A program made the translations under genes and the position numbers. Positions 16,931 to 25,583 of a stretch of 64,000 nt of DNA are shown piece after piece. Source of the stretch: Methanomicrobium mobile BP (GTDB taxonomy: Archaea > Halobacteriota > Methanomicrobia > Methanomicrobiales > Methanomicrobiaceae); NCBI RefSeq assembly GCF_000711215.1, contig NZ_JOMF01000006.1, forward strand, positions 124,001 to 188,000, given 5' to 3'. Below the pieces are notes generated by a model. The model was given only the letters and a program-made list of their open reading frames with translations, did not search any database and was not told the origin of the DNA. Position 1 is the stretch's first letter. Each line of letters begins with the position of its first letter.

Positions 16931-17749
16931 ATGACTATCCGAACCAAACACCATTTTTCCCTGTTCAAACTGTTTTGCACAGGTACGGCTCTGGCGGCAG
17001 TACTCGGGCTTATCGTCATATTCTCGGGAATGGTTCTCTATCCGAGTTTCAACGACCTCATTGACTGTCTTTTATCCGAAGAGATACGGTTTGCAATAAC
17101 GCTCTCAATGGTTACGGCACTTATCTCTACTTTTTTATGCGCAGTTATTGCAATCCCCGCCGCATACTCGATGACGCGTTTCGATTTCTTCGGCAAGGAA
17201 GCCGCAAATATTCTGCTTAACCTGCCGCTCTCCCTTCCGCCTCTCGTGGCGGGTATTGCGCTTCTCATATTCTTCTCACCGGTATTGTCGCCGTTCGGGA
17301 GTTTTCTGGCGTCAATCGGGATTAACATAGTCTATACGTCGGCGGCAATCGTCATTGCGCAGTTCTTTGTCAATACGCCGTATATGATACGGTCGCTCAG
17401 GTCTTCGTTTGCCATGGTAAACCCGCGCTACGAGCATACCGCACGCACTCTCGGATGCAGCGAATGGAACACCTTCGTTCAGGTGACGCTGCCGATGGCA
17501 AAGAGCGGACTTATCGCGGGCATCGTAATTACGTGGTCGAAGGCAATGGGCGAGTTCGGAGCCGTGCTCATGTTCGCCGGCGCCATCGCCATGAAGACCG
17601 AGACGCTTCCTATGGCGCTCTTCATCAACATGACCACGGGCGATATCGAGAAGTCGGTGGCGGCGGCGATCATACTTCTGGTTATCTCGGCAGTTGTCCT
17701 TGTTGTCGTCGAACACTTCGGAAAGGATAAAGGTGTTGAGTATGTCTAG
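16931..17749 (+). CDS. Molybdate/tungstate ABC transporter permease, copy 2
   Basis: Membrane subunit of 272 residues with about six hydrophobic segments and the coupling-helix motif AMGEFGAVLMFAGAIAMKTETLPMALF. A second typical segment is LPLSLPPLVAGIALLIFF. It lies 46 bases after the binding-protein gene and overlaps the next gene by eight bases. Confidence 0.92.
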   Translation: MTIRTKHHFSLFKLFCTGTALAAVLGLIVIFSGMVLYPSFNDLIDCLLSEEIRFAITLSMVTALISTFLCAVIAIPAAYSMTRFDFFGKEAANILLNLPLSLPPLVAGIALLIFFSPVLSPFGSFLASIGINIVYTSAAIVIAQFFVNTPYMIRSLRSSFAMVNPRYEHTARTLGCSEWNTFVQVTLPMAKSGLIAGIVITWSKAMGEFGAVLMFAGAIAMKTETLPMALFINMTTGDIEKSVAAAIILLVISAVVLVVVEHFGKDKGVEYV

Positions 17750-18848
17750 TATGTCTGAGAAAGGGAATGCCGACCGCGGCGTATCCGAAAACTGCCTGAC
17801 AATTGAGAATTTCTCGATTACTCTCGGCGATTTCAAAGCCGAGAACCTGAATCTGAAGGTGAATGCCGGCGAATACTGCATAATCATAGGTCCGACGGGA
17901 GCGGGAAAGACGATTCTTCTCGAGACCATCGCGGGTATACACCGCCTGAAGACGGGCAGGATTTACCTGCACGGCAGGGATATCACGGATATGCCTCCCG
18001 AACTTCGCGGCATCGGCATAGTCTATCAGGACTACATGCTCTTTCCGCATATGACAATCGGCGATAACATCGCATTCGGGCTTAAACAGCGTGGCGTAAG
18101 CAGGGAGGAACGCGTGAGAAAGACCGCAGAAATAGCGAATAAACTTGGTATAGGTCATCTTCTCGGGCGTTATCCGCAGACACTCTCCGGCGGCGAAAAA
18201 CAGCGTGCGGCAATAGCACGTGCCGTAATCCTGCGCCCTAAAGTCCTGCTCCTCGACGAGCCGCTCTCGGCGCTTGACAATACCACACGCGAGAGTCTGC
18301 GCCGCGAACTGAAAAAACTGCATAATGAGATGCATACGACAATCATCCACATTACGCATCATTTTGAGGATATATACTCACTTGCCGACCGCGTCGTCGT
18401 AATGCGGGAGGGAAGCATAATACAGTGCGGCTCGGTCGATGAGGTTGTAAGAAAACCCGATTCGAGATTCATCGCCGATTTTACGGGCATGGAGAATGTC
18501 TTCAGCGGCATATGCACTCCCGCGGGCAACGAAGCCGCGGAGATAGATATTGACGGGCTGAAAATCTATGCGGTCTCCGAGAGAATCGGCGACGTCAACG
18601 TAGGCATCCGACCCGAAGAACTGATCATATCAAAGGAAAAACTGACATCTTCGGCACGCAACTCGGTCCGCGGGGAGGTCATTAAGATCACGGACAACGG
18701 CATATTCTCAAAGATTGCCGTTGCCGAAGAGATAAGCGGGACGGTTTTCACGGCGGCGCTCACAAAACAGAGCATAGAGAGCATGAATATCGGCATCGGT
18801 GATACCGTTTATCTTACCTTCAAGGCAACGGCGGTTCATGTATTCTGA
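17742..18848 (+). CDS. Molybdate/tungstate ABC transporter ATP-binding protein, copy 2
   Basis: ATPase of the second importer, 368 residues from MSSMSEKGNADRG. Walker A is GPTGAGKT, the Q-loop YQDYMLFPHMT, the signature LSGGEKQR, Walker B VLLLDEP and the switch histidine ITHHFED. The C-terminal TOBE-like region repeats GIRPEELIIS and TFKATAVHVF of the first ModC, so the two are clear paralogues. The ATG at 17742 overlaps the permease stop, and ATG 17751 is an alternative. Confidence 0.92.
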   Translation: MSSMSEKGNADRGVSENCLTIENFSITLGDFKAENLNLKVNAGEYCIIIGPTGAGKTILLETIAGIHRLKTGRIYLHGRDITDMPPELRGIGIVYQDYMLFPHMTIGDNIAFGLKQRGVSREERVRKTAEIANKLGIGHLLGRYPQTLSGGEKQRAAIARAVILRPKVLLLDEPLSALDNTTRESLRRELKKLHNEMHTTIIHITHHFEDIYSLADRVVVMREGSIIQCGSVDEVVRKPDSRFIADFTGMENVFSGICTPAGNEAAEIDIDGLKIYAVSERIGDVNVGIRPEELIISKEKLTSSARNSVRGEVIKITDNGIFSKIAVAEEISGTVFTAALTKQSIESMNIGIGDTVYLTFKATAVHVF

Positions 18849-18910
18849 TTTTTTACAAACTTAAATTTCAAAAACAGATTGAAATGCCGCGGATACGGCA
18901 TTATTATATC

Positions 18911-19516
18911 TTATTTGTGCGTCCTTTCCTTATCTCTGAGTCCCTTGGGAGTCGCGTTCCAGTTGAAGATATCGTCAAGGTGCTTGTCCTCGACCCAGCC
19001 GTTCTTTACCGTGACTTCATCCCTGTGATCGAACTTGTAGACATATGGTTTTATGTCGATTATCGGAGTGCCGTTTAATATGTCAACGCCGCCGATCTTA
19101 AGGACGTTCTTCCTCTCTTCATCCCTGCCGAGAAGGGTGACTATAGAGAAACCTATTGGGTTGGGGCGGTTAAAGTGGCGTATGGCAAAGATACCTTTCG
19201 CATTGCCGCCGTCAAGGAAGGGCTCGCGGACGAGCTGAACGCCCGTTGCCCTGTCGAAGTGATAGAGAAGAATCAGGTGCGAGAAGTTTTCGATATTTTG
19301 CAGACCCAGGACGTATTCGTCATAGAGCACGATTTCGCCGACGGAATCGTTGAAAACGCCCTGTATGGGCGTGTTATCCTGTATTGTATGCTCGGATCGC
19401 ACTATGCCTATGGGATGATAGACTATGTCTTTGCCCTTCCATGCCGAAAGTTTTTCGGCACCGTCATCGGGAAACTTTCCGTTTTTATTATCACTTGACT
19501 TTTCGCAATTATCCAT
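18911..19516 (-). CDS. TrmO-family protein (tRNA t6A37 N6-methyltransferase family)
   Basis: A 201-residue member of the TsaA/VirR/TrmO family, which in bacteria methylates N6 of t6A37 in threonine tRNA using S-adenosylmethionine. The beta-barrel motifs are present: YHPIGIVRSEHT (33-44), FSHLILLYHFDRATG (near 78) and IRHFNRPNPIGFSIV (near 110), then DILNGTPIIDIKPYV. The C-terminal WVEDKHLDDIFNWNATPKGLRD is short. The N-terminal 30 residues are a charged extension. It stands alone and converges with the second importer. Confidence 0.85.
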   Translation of the reverse strand: MDNCEKSSDNKNGKFPDDGAEKLSAWKGKDIVYHPIGIVRSEHTIQDNTPIQGVFNDSVGEIVLYDEYVLGLQNIENFSHLILLYHFDRATGVQLVREPFLDGGNAKGIFAIRHFNRPNPIGFSIVTLLGRDEERKNVLKIGGVDILNGTPIIDIKPYVYKFDHRDEVTVKNGWVEDKHLDDIFNWNATPKGLRDKERTHK

Positions 19517-19655
19517 AATATATCATTAACCGCAACCGTGAAATAATTATTCAATTATTCGCGGCAAATCGCAAAATTGCACGGTCAAAAATGCCTATTG
19601 GACAAATGCTAAATATGCGGACGTCCATTATCTGCATAACAAAGAGGTGTTCTAT

Positions 19656-20468
19656 ATGGACTTCTTCAGGAATATCCCGACTGTTTTACTGCTCTTACTG
19701 CTTCTCAGCGCTGCAACCGCAACCGCGACGGCGACAGCGGCGGCATCGCCGGCAACAGCTACGGACTCCGGTACCGATACGGGCGTAACTTTCCGGTATT
19801 TAGACCGCTACGCAGTCTGCTCGTTCTCATCCAACCCCTACGGCGCGGAGATCTACATCGACGGCAAACTCGCAGGCACGGAACCGATACTCAACCACTA
19901 CCTTATCGCCGGCGAGCACACGGTCGCGATGTCAAAGACCGGCTATAAGACCGCGGAAAAGACCTTTACGGTCGCGGCCGGCGAACGGACGACAATCAGA
20001 CTGAATCTTGAGGAGAAGAACAGCCCCATGGCATTTGTCTGCCTCTACTCATACCCCGCGGGCGCATCCGTGACGATGGACGGCAGATACATAGGAACAA
20101 CGCCGATAAACAACCTGCCGGTCTTCTTCGGCATACACTCCATACAATACACGCTCGACGGATACGAGAGCGTCACATCCGCAATCGCGGCGGACACGGG
20201 AAAGGTATCCTCGCTCTCGGTTACGCTGACGCCGAAAGCCAACCGCGATCCCGTCTGCAACTTCATATCCGAACCTTCGGGAGCAACAATCTCCGTTGAC
20301 GGAAAATACATCGGAACGACGCCGTTCAGAAGTTATCACATCGCGCCCGGGACGCATCGGATAAGATACTCCCTCTCCGGCTACAAAGACAGTTCCGAGA
20401 CCTACAATGCCGTCTATGACTCGTCCGGCGACATCTTCATGACGCTTACGCCTCTCTCGGCGGCATAA
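19656..20468 (+). CDS. Secreted PEGA-domain protein
   Basis: A 270-residue exported protein. GAGGTG six bases before ATG 19656 sets the start. A signal peptide (residues 3-25, poly-Leu then Ala-Thr) is followed by a Thr/Ala linker and three PEGA repeats near residues 48, 125 and 205 (NPYGAEIYIDGKLAGTEPI, YPAGASVTMDGRYIGTTPI, EPSGATISVDGKYIGTTPF). PEGA repeats are small beta domains found on prokaryote cell surfaces. No C-terminal anchor is seen. The function is unknown. Confidence 0.85.
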   Translation: MDFFRNIPTVLLLLLLLSAATATATATAAASPATATDSGTDTGVTFRYLDRYAVCSFSSNPYGAEIYIDGKLAGTEPILNHYLIAGEHTVAMSKTGYKTAEKTFTVAAGERTTIRLNLEEKNSPMAFVCLYSYPAGASVTMDGRYIGTTPINNLPVFFGIHSIQYTLDGYESVTSAIAADTGKVSSLSVTLTPKANRDPVCNFISEPSGATISVDGKYIGTTPFRSYHIAPGTHRIRYSLSGYKDSSETYNAVYDSSGDIFMTLTPLSAA

Positions 20469-20539
20469 TCGGGAAAATAACGAAAATAATATAAAATAAT
20501 GAAAAATAAAAATAATCCCAAATATAATTCTTTTTTGAC

Positions 20540-22243
20540 CTAATCGAAATCGGGATGGGTCTCAATCCTGTAATTCTCGTGCATATAGCTCTCGCGGACG
20601 GGGTAGTTGCTGAGTTTTACCGAGTAATATCTCTCGAACTTCTTAATGAACTCGGGATCGTTCTCAAGTCTGTACTCGTCCGGTACCTGCGGATCGACCC
20701 AGTAAACCGTATTCCTGCCCTCGACAAGGCAGTTGCCGTTCCTGCAGACGATAAGACCCTTCTTTATCGTATACTCGGTCTGAGAGAGCGCTTTGATAAC
20801 CTTCTCATACTCGACCGTCGGATCGATATCGCCGACTTTAACGGGGTAGATTGCGATGTCGGCATCGGCACCGACTCCGAGATGTCCTTTACCGAGACCT
20901 GTTACACCCAGCGCCTTCGCCTGCGCACTGCGGGTCATGACCGCAATGTCATACCAGTCAAGCTCGCGGTCAAGCGAGTGAAGAAGTGTCCTCTTCTCAG
21001 TATCCGGATGCGTGCGCGAAAGTTCCTCGTCCCTGTATTTGCGGCTCATCAAAAGCGCGGTTATCTCTGGGTATTTGACAAACGGCGCTCCGTTGGGGCT
21101 GTCCGTCGTCAGCATGCACTGCCACGGACTCTTGACCTGAAGCGCAAGTTCAAGACCGATAGCCCACATAATCGAGTTGACAAGATTCTTGCGGGAGTAA
21201 AACACCGGGATAATTCCCGACGCCGTCTCAAGCTCGACATCGTGATTGCTCCACTTATTATGATACATGCGGTAGAGATTGAACTCCATCGGACCGTCGG
21301 CGGTCATTGTGGTCGTCTTTCCGAACATCACCTGACCCATGTCTATGGCAACCTGCGGCTTGCGGTTGACCATCCACGCTATATCATCAGATTTCGAGCA
21401 GAGATCCGACCATTTCGAACCGCCGTATGAATGGAACTGAACATGCGTCAGATAAAGCGACTGGCGCTTATCGTTGAGATCCGGCGTCCTGTTCATAGTC
21501 TCCAGAGTGCACTTGTAATTACCGGGCTTGCCCAGATTATTGCAGTGCAGATGCACCGAGTGCGGAAGCTTCAGAAGCTCGTTAGCGCGGATCATATACT
21601 CTATGATCTCGGCGGGAGTGACGCCGAAATGGTCAACCTTCTGATGAATGCAGGAAACGTTCTTGCCGAACCCCCACATCTCCGAGCCGCCGGGGTTTGT
21701 GAGCTTAAGACCGAAACCTTTCACCGCCGAAAGTGTCCACGCAACAACGGCGGCGGCTTTCTTCAGGTCGCCCTCGGCAATAGCCTCCATCACCGACCAG
21801 TTGCCGTCAAAGAGCGTATTCGCCATGGTGTCGTGAAGGGTCATGTGCCTGAACTCTTCGTGGGTATGCCTTGCCTCCATAGGCGCCATCGCACCCTCAA
21901 GGATGGTCGTATACCCCATAGCACTGTAACGGTAATTATTGGCGTAGACCGTCGGCACACTGTAACCCGAGACGGCATGCATATGCGGCTGGGCACGACC
22001 GCGTCCCGCACGCATATCTTCGGGACTCATGTAGCGCCCGAAATTAACCTTGGTTCCGCAGATATGGGTATGCGAATCGATACCTCCTGGAAGCGTGAGA
22101 TGACCTTTTGCATCGACAACGACGGCACGGGAACCGACCGACTCGACGATTTTGCCGTCTTTCACGGTGATATCGCGGATTTCCCCGTTAACGCCGTTAA
22201 CAGGGTCGATAACGTATGCGTTTCTGATCAGCAGTTCATTCAT
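20540..22243 (-). CDS. fmdA: FmdA, formylmethanofuran dehydrogenase subunit A (set 1)
   Basis: The amidohydrolase-type subunit that condenses formate, made at the Mo/W site, with methanofuran at a dinuclear metal centre. From MNELLIRNAY it has 567 residues. Ligands are His58 and His60 (DSHTH), the carboxylated lysine Lys175 (SAVKGFGLK), SVHLHCNNLG, and the catalytic Asp in LTTDSPNG, where the second set has TTDHPN. The ATG at 22243 overlaps the fmdDB stop (ATGA). No C subunit follows; the orphan fmdC at 6.9 kb may serve. A T-rich stretch follows the gene. Confidence 0.95.
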   Translation of the reverse strand: MNELLIRNAYVIDPVNGVNGEIRDITVKDGKIVESVGSRAVVVDAKGHLTLPGGIDSHTHICGTKVNFGRYMSPEDMRAGRGRAQPHMHAVSGYSVPTVYANNYRYSAMGYTTILEGAMAPMEARHTHEEFRHMTLHDTMANTLFDGNWSVMEAIAEGDLKKAAAVVAWTLSAVKGFGLKLTNPGGSEMWGFGKNVSCIHQKVDHFGVTPAEIIEYMIRANELLKLPHSVHLHCNNLGKPGNYKCTLETMNRTPDLNDKRQSLYLTHVQFHSYGGSKWSDLCSKSDDIAWMVNRKPQVAIDMGQVMFGKTTTMTADGPMEFNLYRMYHNKWSNHDVELETASGIIPVFYSRKNLVNSIMWAIGLELALQVKSPWQCMLTTDSPNGAPFVKYPEITALLMSRKYRDEELSRTHPDTEKRTLLHSLDRELDWYDIAVMTRSAQAKALGVTGLGKGHLGVGADADIAIYPVKVGDIDPTVEYEKVIKALSQTEYTIKKGLIVCRNGNCLVEGRNTVYWVDPQVPDEYRLENDPEFIKKFERYYSVKLSNYPVRESYMHENYRIETHPDFD

Positions 22244-24015
22244 TTTCTTGCCTCCCACTCCGCGGACTGTGCCTTAATCTTGTCCTCGGACTTCACAATG
22301 CCTTTCTTCCTGGCGATTATATCATAGATTCTCGTAAGAATCTCCTCGTCGTTGGGCTGGGTCGGTTCAAGGACCTTCTTTACCCATAGCGGAATCGAAT
22401 CGAGACGGTATGCCGTCCCTTCGGCGTCGATACCGCAGATTGCCACGGGTATCTGCACGTTTGCCGTCGCCGTGCTCATGCTCGGGAACGGGTCGATGAC
22501 CACGCAGGGTATCTTCGAGAGCGCCTCATTGCACTTTCTGGGCAGATGCGCCCCAGGATCGCTGCCGATAATTATACAGGCGTCAACCTCGCCGCGAAGG
22601 AGAAGGTCGACGGTCGAGGTCTCGCCCGGGTTGTAGAACGCCGTTCCGCGCGAGAAGTCCATCGCATACGGATATCCTCCCATATACGTGAATGTCTGAT
22701 TCGTGCCGTATACGTTCCAGTGACCCCTCATCGGCGTCAGAGTAAACTTCGTATGCCTCGAGAGTTCATCGACAAGCTCGATGCCGTTGCGCACGTTCTT
22801 GTATTTCCCCGGCGACTCCGTAAGACCGATACCCGTGAAGAAGACGCCGAACTTCGCATTCATGCACATCTCGGCGACACGGATGAGCTGCGTCTTCTTT
22901 ACCCCCGAAACCGTCTCGGGCACGACATCGCTTCTGCCGCGGACAATTGCGCGAAGTGCCGAGAAGACCGCATAATCGCCGCCGGGCTTTATCTTCACGA
23001 ACTCGTCGGCATTCTTTGCGACATCCGTCTCCCTTATGTCGACGACAATCAGTTTCCTGTCGCGGAAAGCGTCTTTTAAGAAGAAACCGTCCGGATACAT
23101 CGAATAGCGGCTCATATGCCGCGGATGCGACTCTATGGGATTAGAGCCCCAGTAAACGATGAGATCGGCACGGTTCTTTATCTGACCGAGCGTGCATCCC
23201 GGATGCCCCGCTTCCTGAATCGCCATGATTGACGGTCCGTGGCAGATTGAAGAGCAGTTATCAATGACGCCGCCTATCGCCTCGGCAATCGAGACGCCGA
23301 CGCACTGGGCCTCGCCGTAGGTACCCGACCAGCCGAAGAGGAGCGGGCGCTTGGCTTTGAGGAGAATGTCGGCGGTATACTCTATCGCCTCATCGTAGGA
23401 GATATCCTTCCAGCCGTTTTCGGTGCGCATTATCGGTGCCTTCAGCCTCTCTTTTGCAAGGAATTTGCCGCTGCAAAGCGCACAGCCGTTATCGACGCCG
23501 ACAATGTCGTTGTCCTTTATTGTCAGTTTTATATCGTCGCAGAGACACCCGCAGAGCGGACAGGTCACATCCTCGACAACGCAGTCGCCGTCGGGGGACT
23601 TCGTAAGAACGCCCGGATACGTATTGTCATATCTCAGACCGCCTTCGGACTCCAGAATTTCCCATGCCGAAAGAATGCGGTCGCCCTCCTCTGCGGGAAC
23701 GACATCGACATCCAGCCATTTGTAGTCCGGCGCTCCCGTCCCGTGAGTATGCGAGTGCAGAATCGAGTTTGCGTGCGGACCGCAGGGAATAAAGACCATG
23801 CCCTGCTGAACGTCGCGGGTCTCCACGACCTTAAAGACCGTCTCTCCCTCGCAGCTCTTAATCCTTACAAGGTCGCCGTCGAAAACCCCGATCTCGACCA
23901 GATCAAGCGGATTTATGTAACAGAGCGATGTCTGTTCCGTATACTTGGGATTATCCTTATAATAGAGCTGCTCGCCCTGCCTGATTGTCCGACCGCTTGT
24001 GAATAACAGTTTCAA
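22240..24015 (-). CDS. fmdB: Fused FmdD-FmdB, formylmethanofuran dehydrogenase catalytic subunit (set 1)
   Basis: A 591-residue fusion. Residues 1-125 are the FmdD domain (molybdopterin dinucleotide-binding barrel, GVFDGDLVRIKSCEGE, GMVFIPCGPHANSIL). From about 150 comes FmdB, with the iron-sulfur cluster cysteines 152, 155, 159 and 178 and the metal-ligand Cys258 (SSICHGPS), followed by YWGSNPIESHPRH. It reduces CO2 to formate. In the second set D and B are separate genes. The start is TTG, with GGAGG about seven bases upstream and no better ATG. It heads a two-gene unit with fmdA and is divergent from mop. Confidence 0.93.
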   Translation of the reverse strand: MKLLFTSGRTIRQGEQLYYKDNPKYTEQTSLCYINPLDLVEIGVFDGDLVRIKSCEGETVFKVVETRDVQQGMVFIPCGPHANSILHSHTHGTGAPDYKWLDVDVVPAEEGDRILSAWEILESEGGLRYDNTYPGVLTKSPDGDCVVEDVTCPLCGCLCDDIKLTIKDNDIVGVDNGCALCSGKFLAKERLKAPIMRTENGWKDISYDEAIEYTADILLKAKRPLLFGWSGTYGEAQCVGVSIAEAIGGVIDNCSSICHGPSIMAIQEAGHPGCTLGQIKNRADLIVYWGSNPIESHPRHMSRYSMYPDGFFLKDAFRDRKLIVVDIRETDVAKNADEFVKIKPGGDYAVFSALRAIVRGRSDVVPETVSGVKKTQLIRVAEMCMNAKFGVFFTGIGLTESPGKYKNVRNGIELVDELSRHTKFTLTPMRGHWNVYGTNQTFTYMGGYPYAMDFSRGTAFYNPGETSTVDLLLRGEVDACIIIGSDPGAHLPRKCNEALSKIPCVVIDPFPSMSTATANVQIPVAICGIDAEGTAYRLDSIPLWVKKVLEPTQPNDEEILTRIYDIIARKKGIVKSEDKIKAQSAEWEARK

Positions 24016-24064
24016 TGCACTCCCTCCGTCTCAAATTGCCGCAGTTATTTCAAGAATATCTATG

Positions 24065-24074
24065 TATTTTATAG
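24065..24074 (-). promoter_or_regulatory. TATA box for fmdDB-fmdA
   Basis: The minus strand reads CTATAAAATA, about 50 bases before the TTG start. The implied leader is about 25 bases and contains the GGAGG ribosome binding site. Confidence 0.5.
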
Positions 24075-24344
24075 TTTTTAAGTTCACGCCGTTAACACTC
24101 CGGCATCCGCCGTATAATAACTCCCGACAACCGAATGTTCAGCACGGATAATTTATCAAGTTAACATTGAACTCTGACACCAAGTCGGATAAAGATTTCT
24201 TTTCTGTCATAATAATCCGTTATTAGGTTAACATGTAAAGCATGTAAAATTAAAAAATCAACATATCACAGCCCGTTTACAAAATCAACTTAACTACGTT
24301 GCCAAAAGCATTTTTTGGAGAGCCGACAATAGATAATTGATACT
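24075..24344. other. Divergent gap between fmdDB and mop
   Basis: AT-rich and without a gene. GTTAAC words recur at about 24092, 24163 and 24232, and the sequence ACATGTAAAGCATGT near 24236 is a partial repeat. Any shared Mo-responsive control of fmd and mop should act here, but I cannot point to a defined operator. Confidence 0.35.
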
Positions 24345-24554
24345 ATGAAATACAGTGCAAGAAATGTATTCAAAGGTACGGTAAAAGAGATCAAGATCGG
24401 AGAAGTCATGGCGGAAGTCATCATCACACTCCCGGGCGGCTCGGAGATTGTCTCAACCGTTACAAAAGAATCGGTAGCAAACCTCGGACTCAAGAAGGGC
24501 TCGGATGCATACGCAATCATCAAAGCATCCAACGTCATTCTCGGAGCAGACTAA
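24345..24554 (+). CDS. mop: Molbindin (Mop-type molybdate/tungstate-binding protein)
   Basis: A 69-residue single Mop/TOBE domain, MKYSARNVFKGTVKEIKIGEVMAEVII, with the conserved SARNVFKGTV, the central LPGG and the ending YAIIKASNVILG. Such proteins assemble into hexamers that hold oxyanions in the cytosol. Length is exactly that of single-domain molbindins. It is divergent from fmdDB, which supports a role in supplying or buffering metal for that enzyme. Confidence 0.92.
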   Translation: MKYSARNVFKGTVKEIKIGEVMAEVIITLPGGSEIVSTVTKESVANLGLKKGSDAYAIIKASNVILGAD

Positions 24555-24627
24555 ATCTAATCCTTTTTTTAGGGGCAAAGTCCCGCAACAAATCTTATCC
24601 GGAAAAACGCCGATCGGCATAATAACG

Positions 24628-24711
24628 GACAGACTAACCGACAGATTAACAGACAGATTAACAGGCAGACTGACTGACAAAAGAGCAGACAGATTGACAG
24701 ACAAACATTAG
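24628..24711. repeat. 12-base tandem repeat, seven units (GACAGATTAACA type)
   Basis: Seven head-to-tail 12-base units at 24628, 24640, 24652, 24664, 24676, 24688 and 24700. The second and third are identical, and the others differ at one to seven positions. Because 12 is a multiple of three, both strands read as open four-residue repeats, but there is no start signal or family match, so I regard it as noncoding. Confidence 0.85.
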
Positions 24712-24762
24712 AACAGATACGTAAATTAAGAATTCTGCCGGTGAGACATCCAGCCGACCGTG

Positions 24763-24770
24763 AAAAAAAA
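24763..24770 (-). terminator. T-tract terminator after fwdC
   Basis: Immediately behind the fwdC stop the minus strand has eight consecutive T. No hairpin is seen. It probably ends the ten-gene hdr-fwd transcript. Confidence 0.5.
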
Positions 24771-24771
24771 G

Positions 24772-25575
24772 TTATTTTTTGAGGTAAATGTTACCGTAGA
24801 TGATCTCGCCCTTCCTCTTGGAGTGGCGCTCACCCAGGTCACCGATATAGTGTGCAAATGTTAATTTTTCGCCTTCGACCGCTTCAGCCTCGACATCGTC
24901 GACATACTTGAAGCCCGGCATCATGTATTTGATCTGACCGTAAACGTAGATATCTCCCTTGACCATCTGACCGCCGACACGCGACTCGACATTGCCTTTA
25001 ATAACAACCGTTCCGCCCTCGCCGTGTGTGCAGACATGGAGGAATGCATCGCCGTCGATAATGATCTTGCCGCCTCTCATGAAGGTTGCAACATCGTTAC
25101 CTGCATTTCCTTTGACGTGGATTAATCCGCCGGTCATGCCGCGCCAGTCACCGCGGTATGCACTGCCGAGGTAGTTCTGAGCATTACCCTCGACAATGAA
25201 CTCTCCGCCTGCCATACCGATACCGCAGAATGAATCGACATTACCCTTTACGGTTACTTTGCCGCCCTTCATCCAGCCTGCCGTGTACATATCGCAGTCG
25301 CTCTCGACTATGATCTCGCCGGCAGTCATCTGCTGACCGATGCGCTTAATCTTCTTGCAGTTGCCCTTTACGATAATCTGGGTATCGGCAGCGGTTTCGC
25401 CGCCGTTACCGTCGATATCAAAGTACTCTCCGAGCTTGCCCTTGCGGTTACCCTCATGGCATTCGAGTCCTGCAATCTCATCAGCTGTCTTGCCTGCAAA
25501 CGCGTCAGGTGTGACATTGTATGCCTCAAGATAGAGTTCATGAGTTCCTTTTGCTGTTAATGTAACTGTACTCAT
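24772..25575 (-). CDS. fwdC: FwdC, formylmethanofuran dehydrogenase subunit C (set 2)
   Basis: A 267-residue beta-helix subunit with the GG/G ladder from about residue 80 to 225 (MTAGEIIVESD, MKGGKVTVKGNVDSFCG, MAGGEFIVEGNAQNYLG, MTGGLIHVKGNAGND, MRGGKIIIDGDA, GEGGTVVIKGN). It bridges the A and B subunits in the known complexes. It is last in the operon, nine bases after fwdA, and is clearly diverged from the orphan fmdC at 6.9 kb. Confidence 0.95.
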   Translation of the reverse strand: MSTVTLTAKGTHELYLEAYNVTPDAFAGKTADEIAGLECHEGNRKGKLGEYFDIDGNGGETAADTQIIVKGNCKKIKRIGQQMTAGEIIVESDCDMYTAGWMKGGKVTVKGNVDSFCGIGMAGGEFIVEGNAQNYLGSAYRGDWRGMTGGLIHVKGNAGNDVATFMRGGKIIIDGDAFLHVCTHGEGGTVVIKGNVESRVGGQMVKGDIYVYGQIKYMMPGFKYVDDVEAEAVEGEKLTFAHYIGDLGERHSKRKGEIIYGNIYLKK

Positions 25576-25583
25576 AGTTCACC

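Noticed and set aside
20555-22327. Long plus-strand open frames opposite fmdA
   Set aside because: Antisense to a conserved enzyme, without ribosome binding sites or domain likeness.
22240-24015. Fusion caused by a frameshift or assembly error
   Set aside because: D and B parts are in one open frame with a plausible linker (125-150) and no disturbance of codon use. It is kept as a real fusion, with the caveat noted.
24453-24711. Open frames on both strands through the 12-base array, reading four-residue repeats
   Set aside because: A 12-base repeat is open by construction. There is no promoter or start signal and no homologue.
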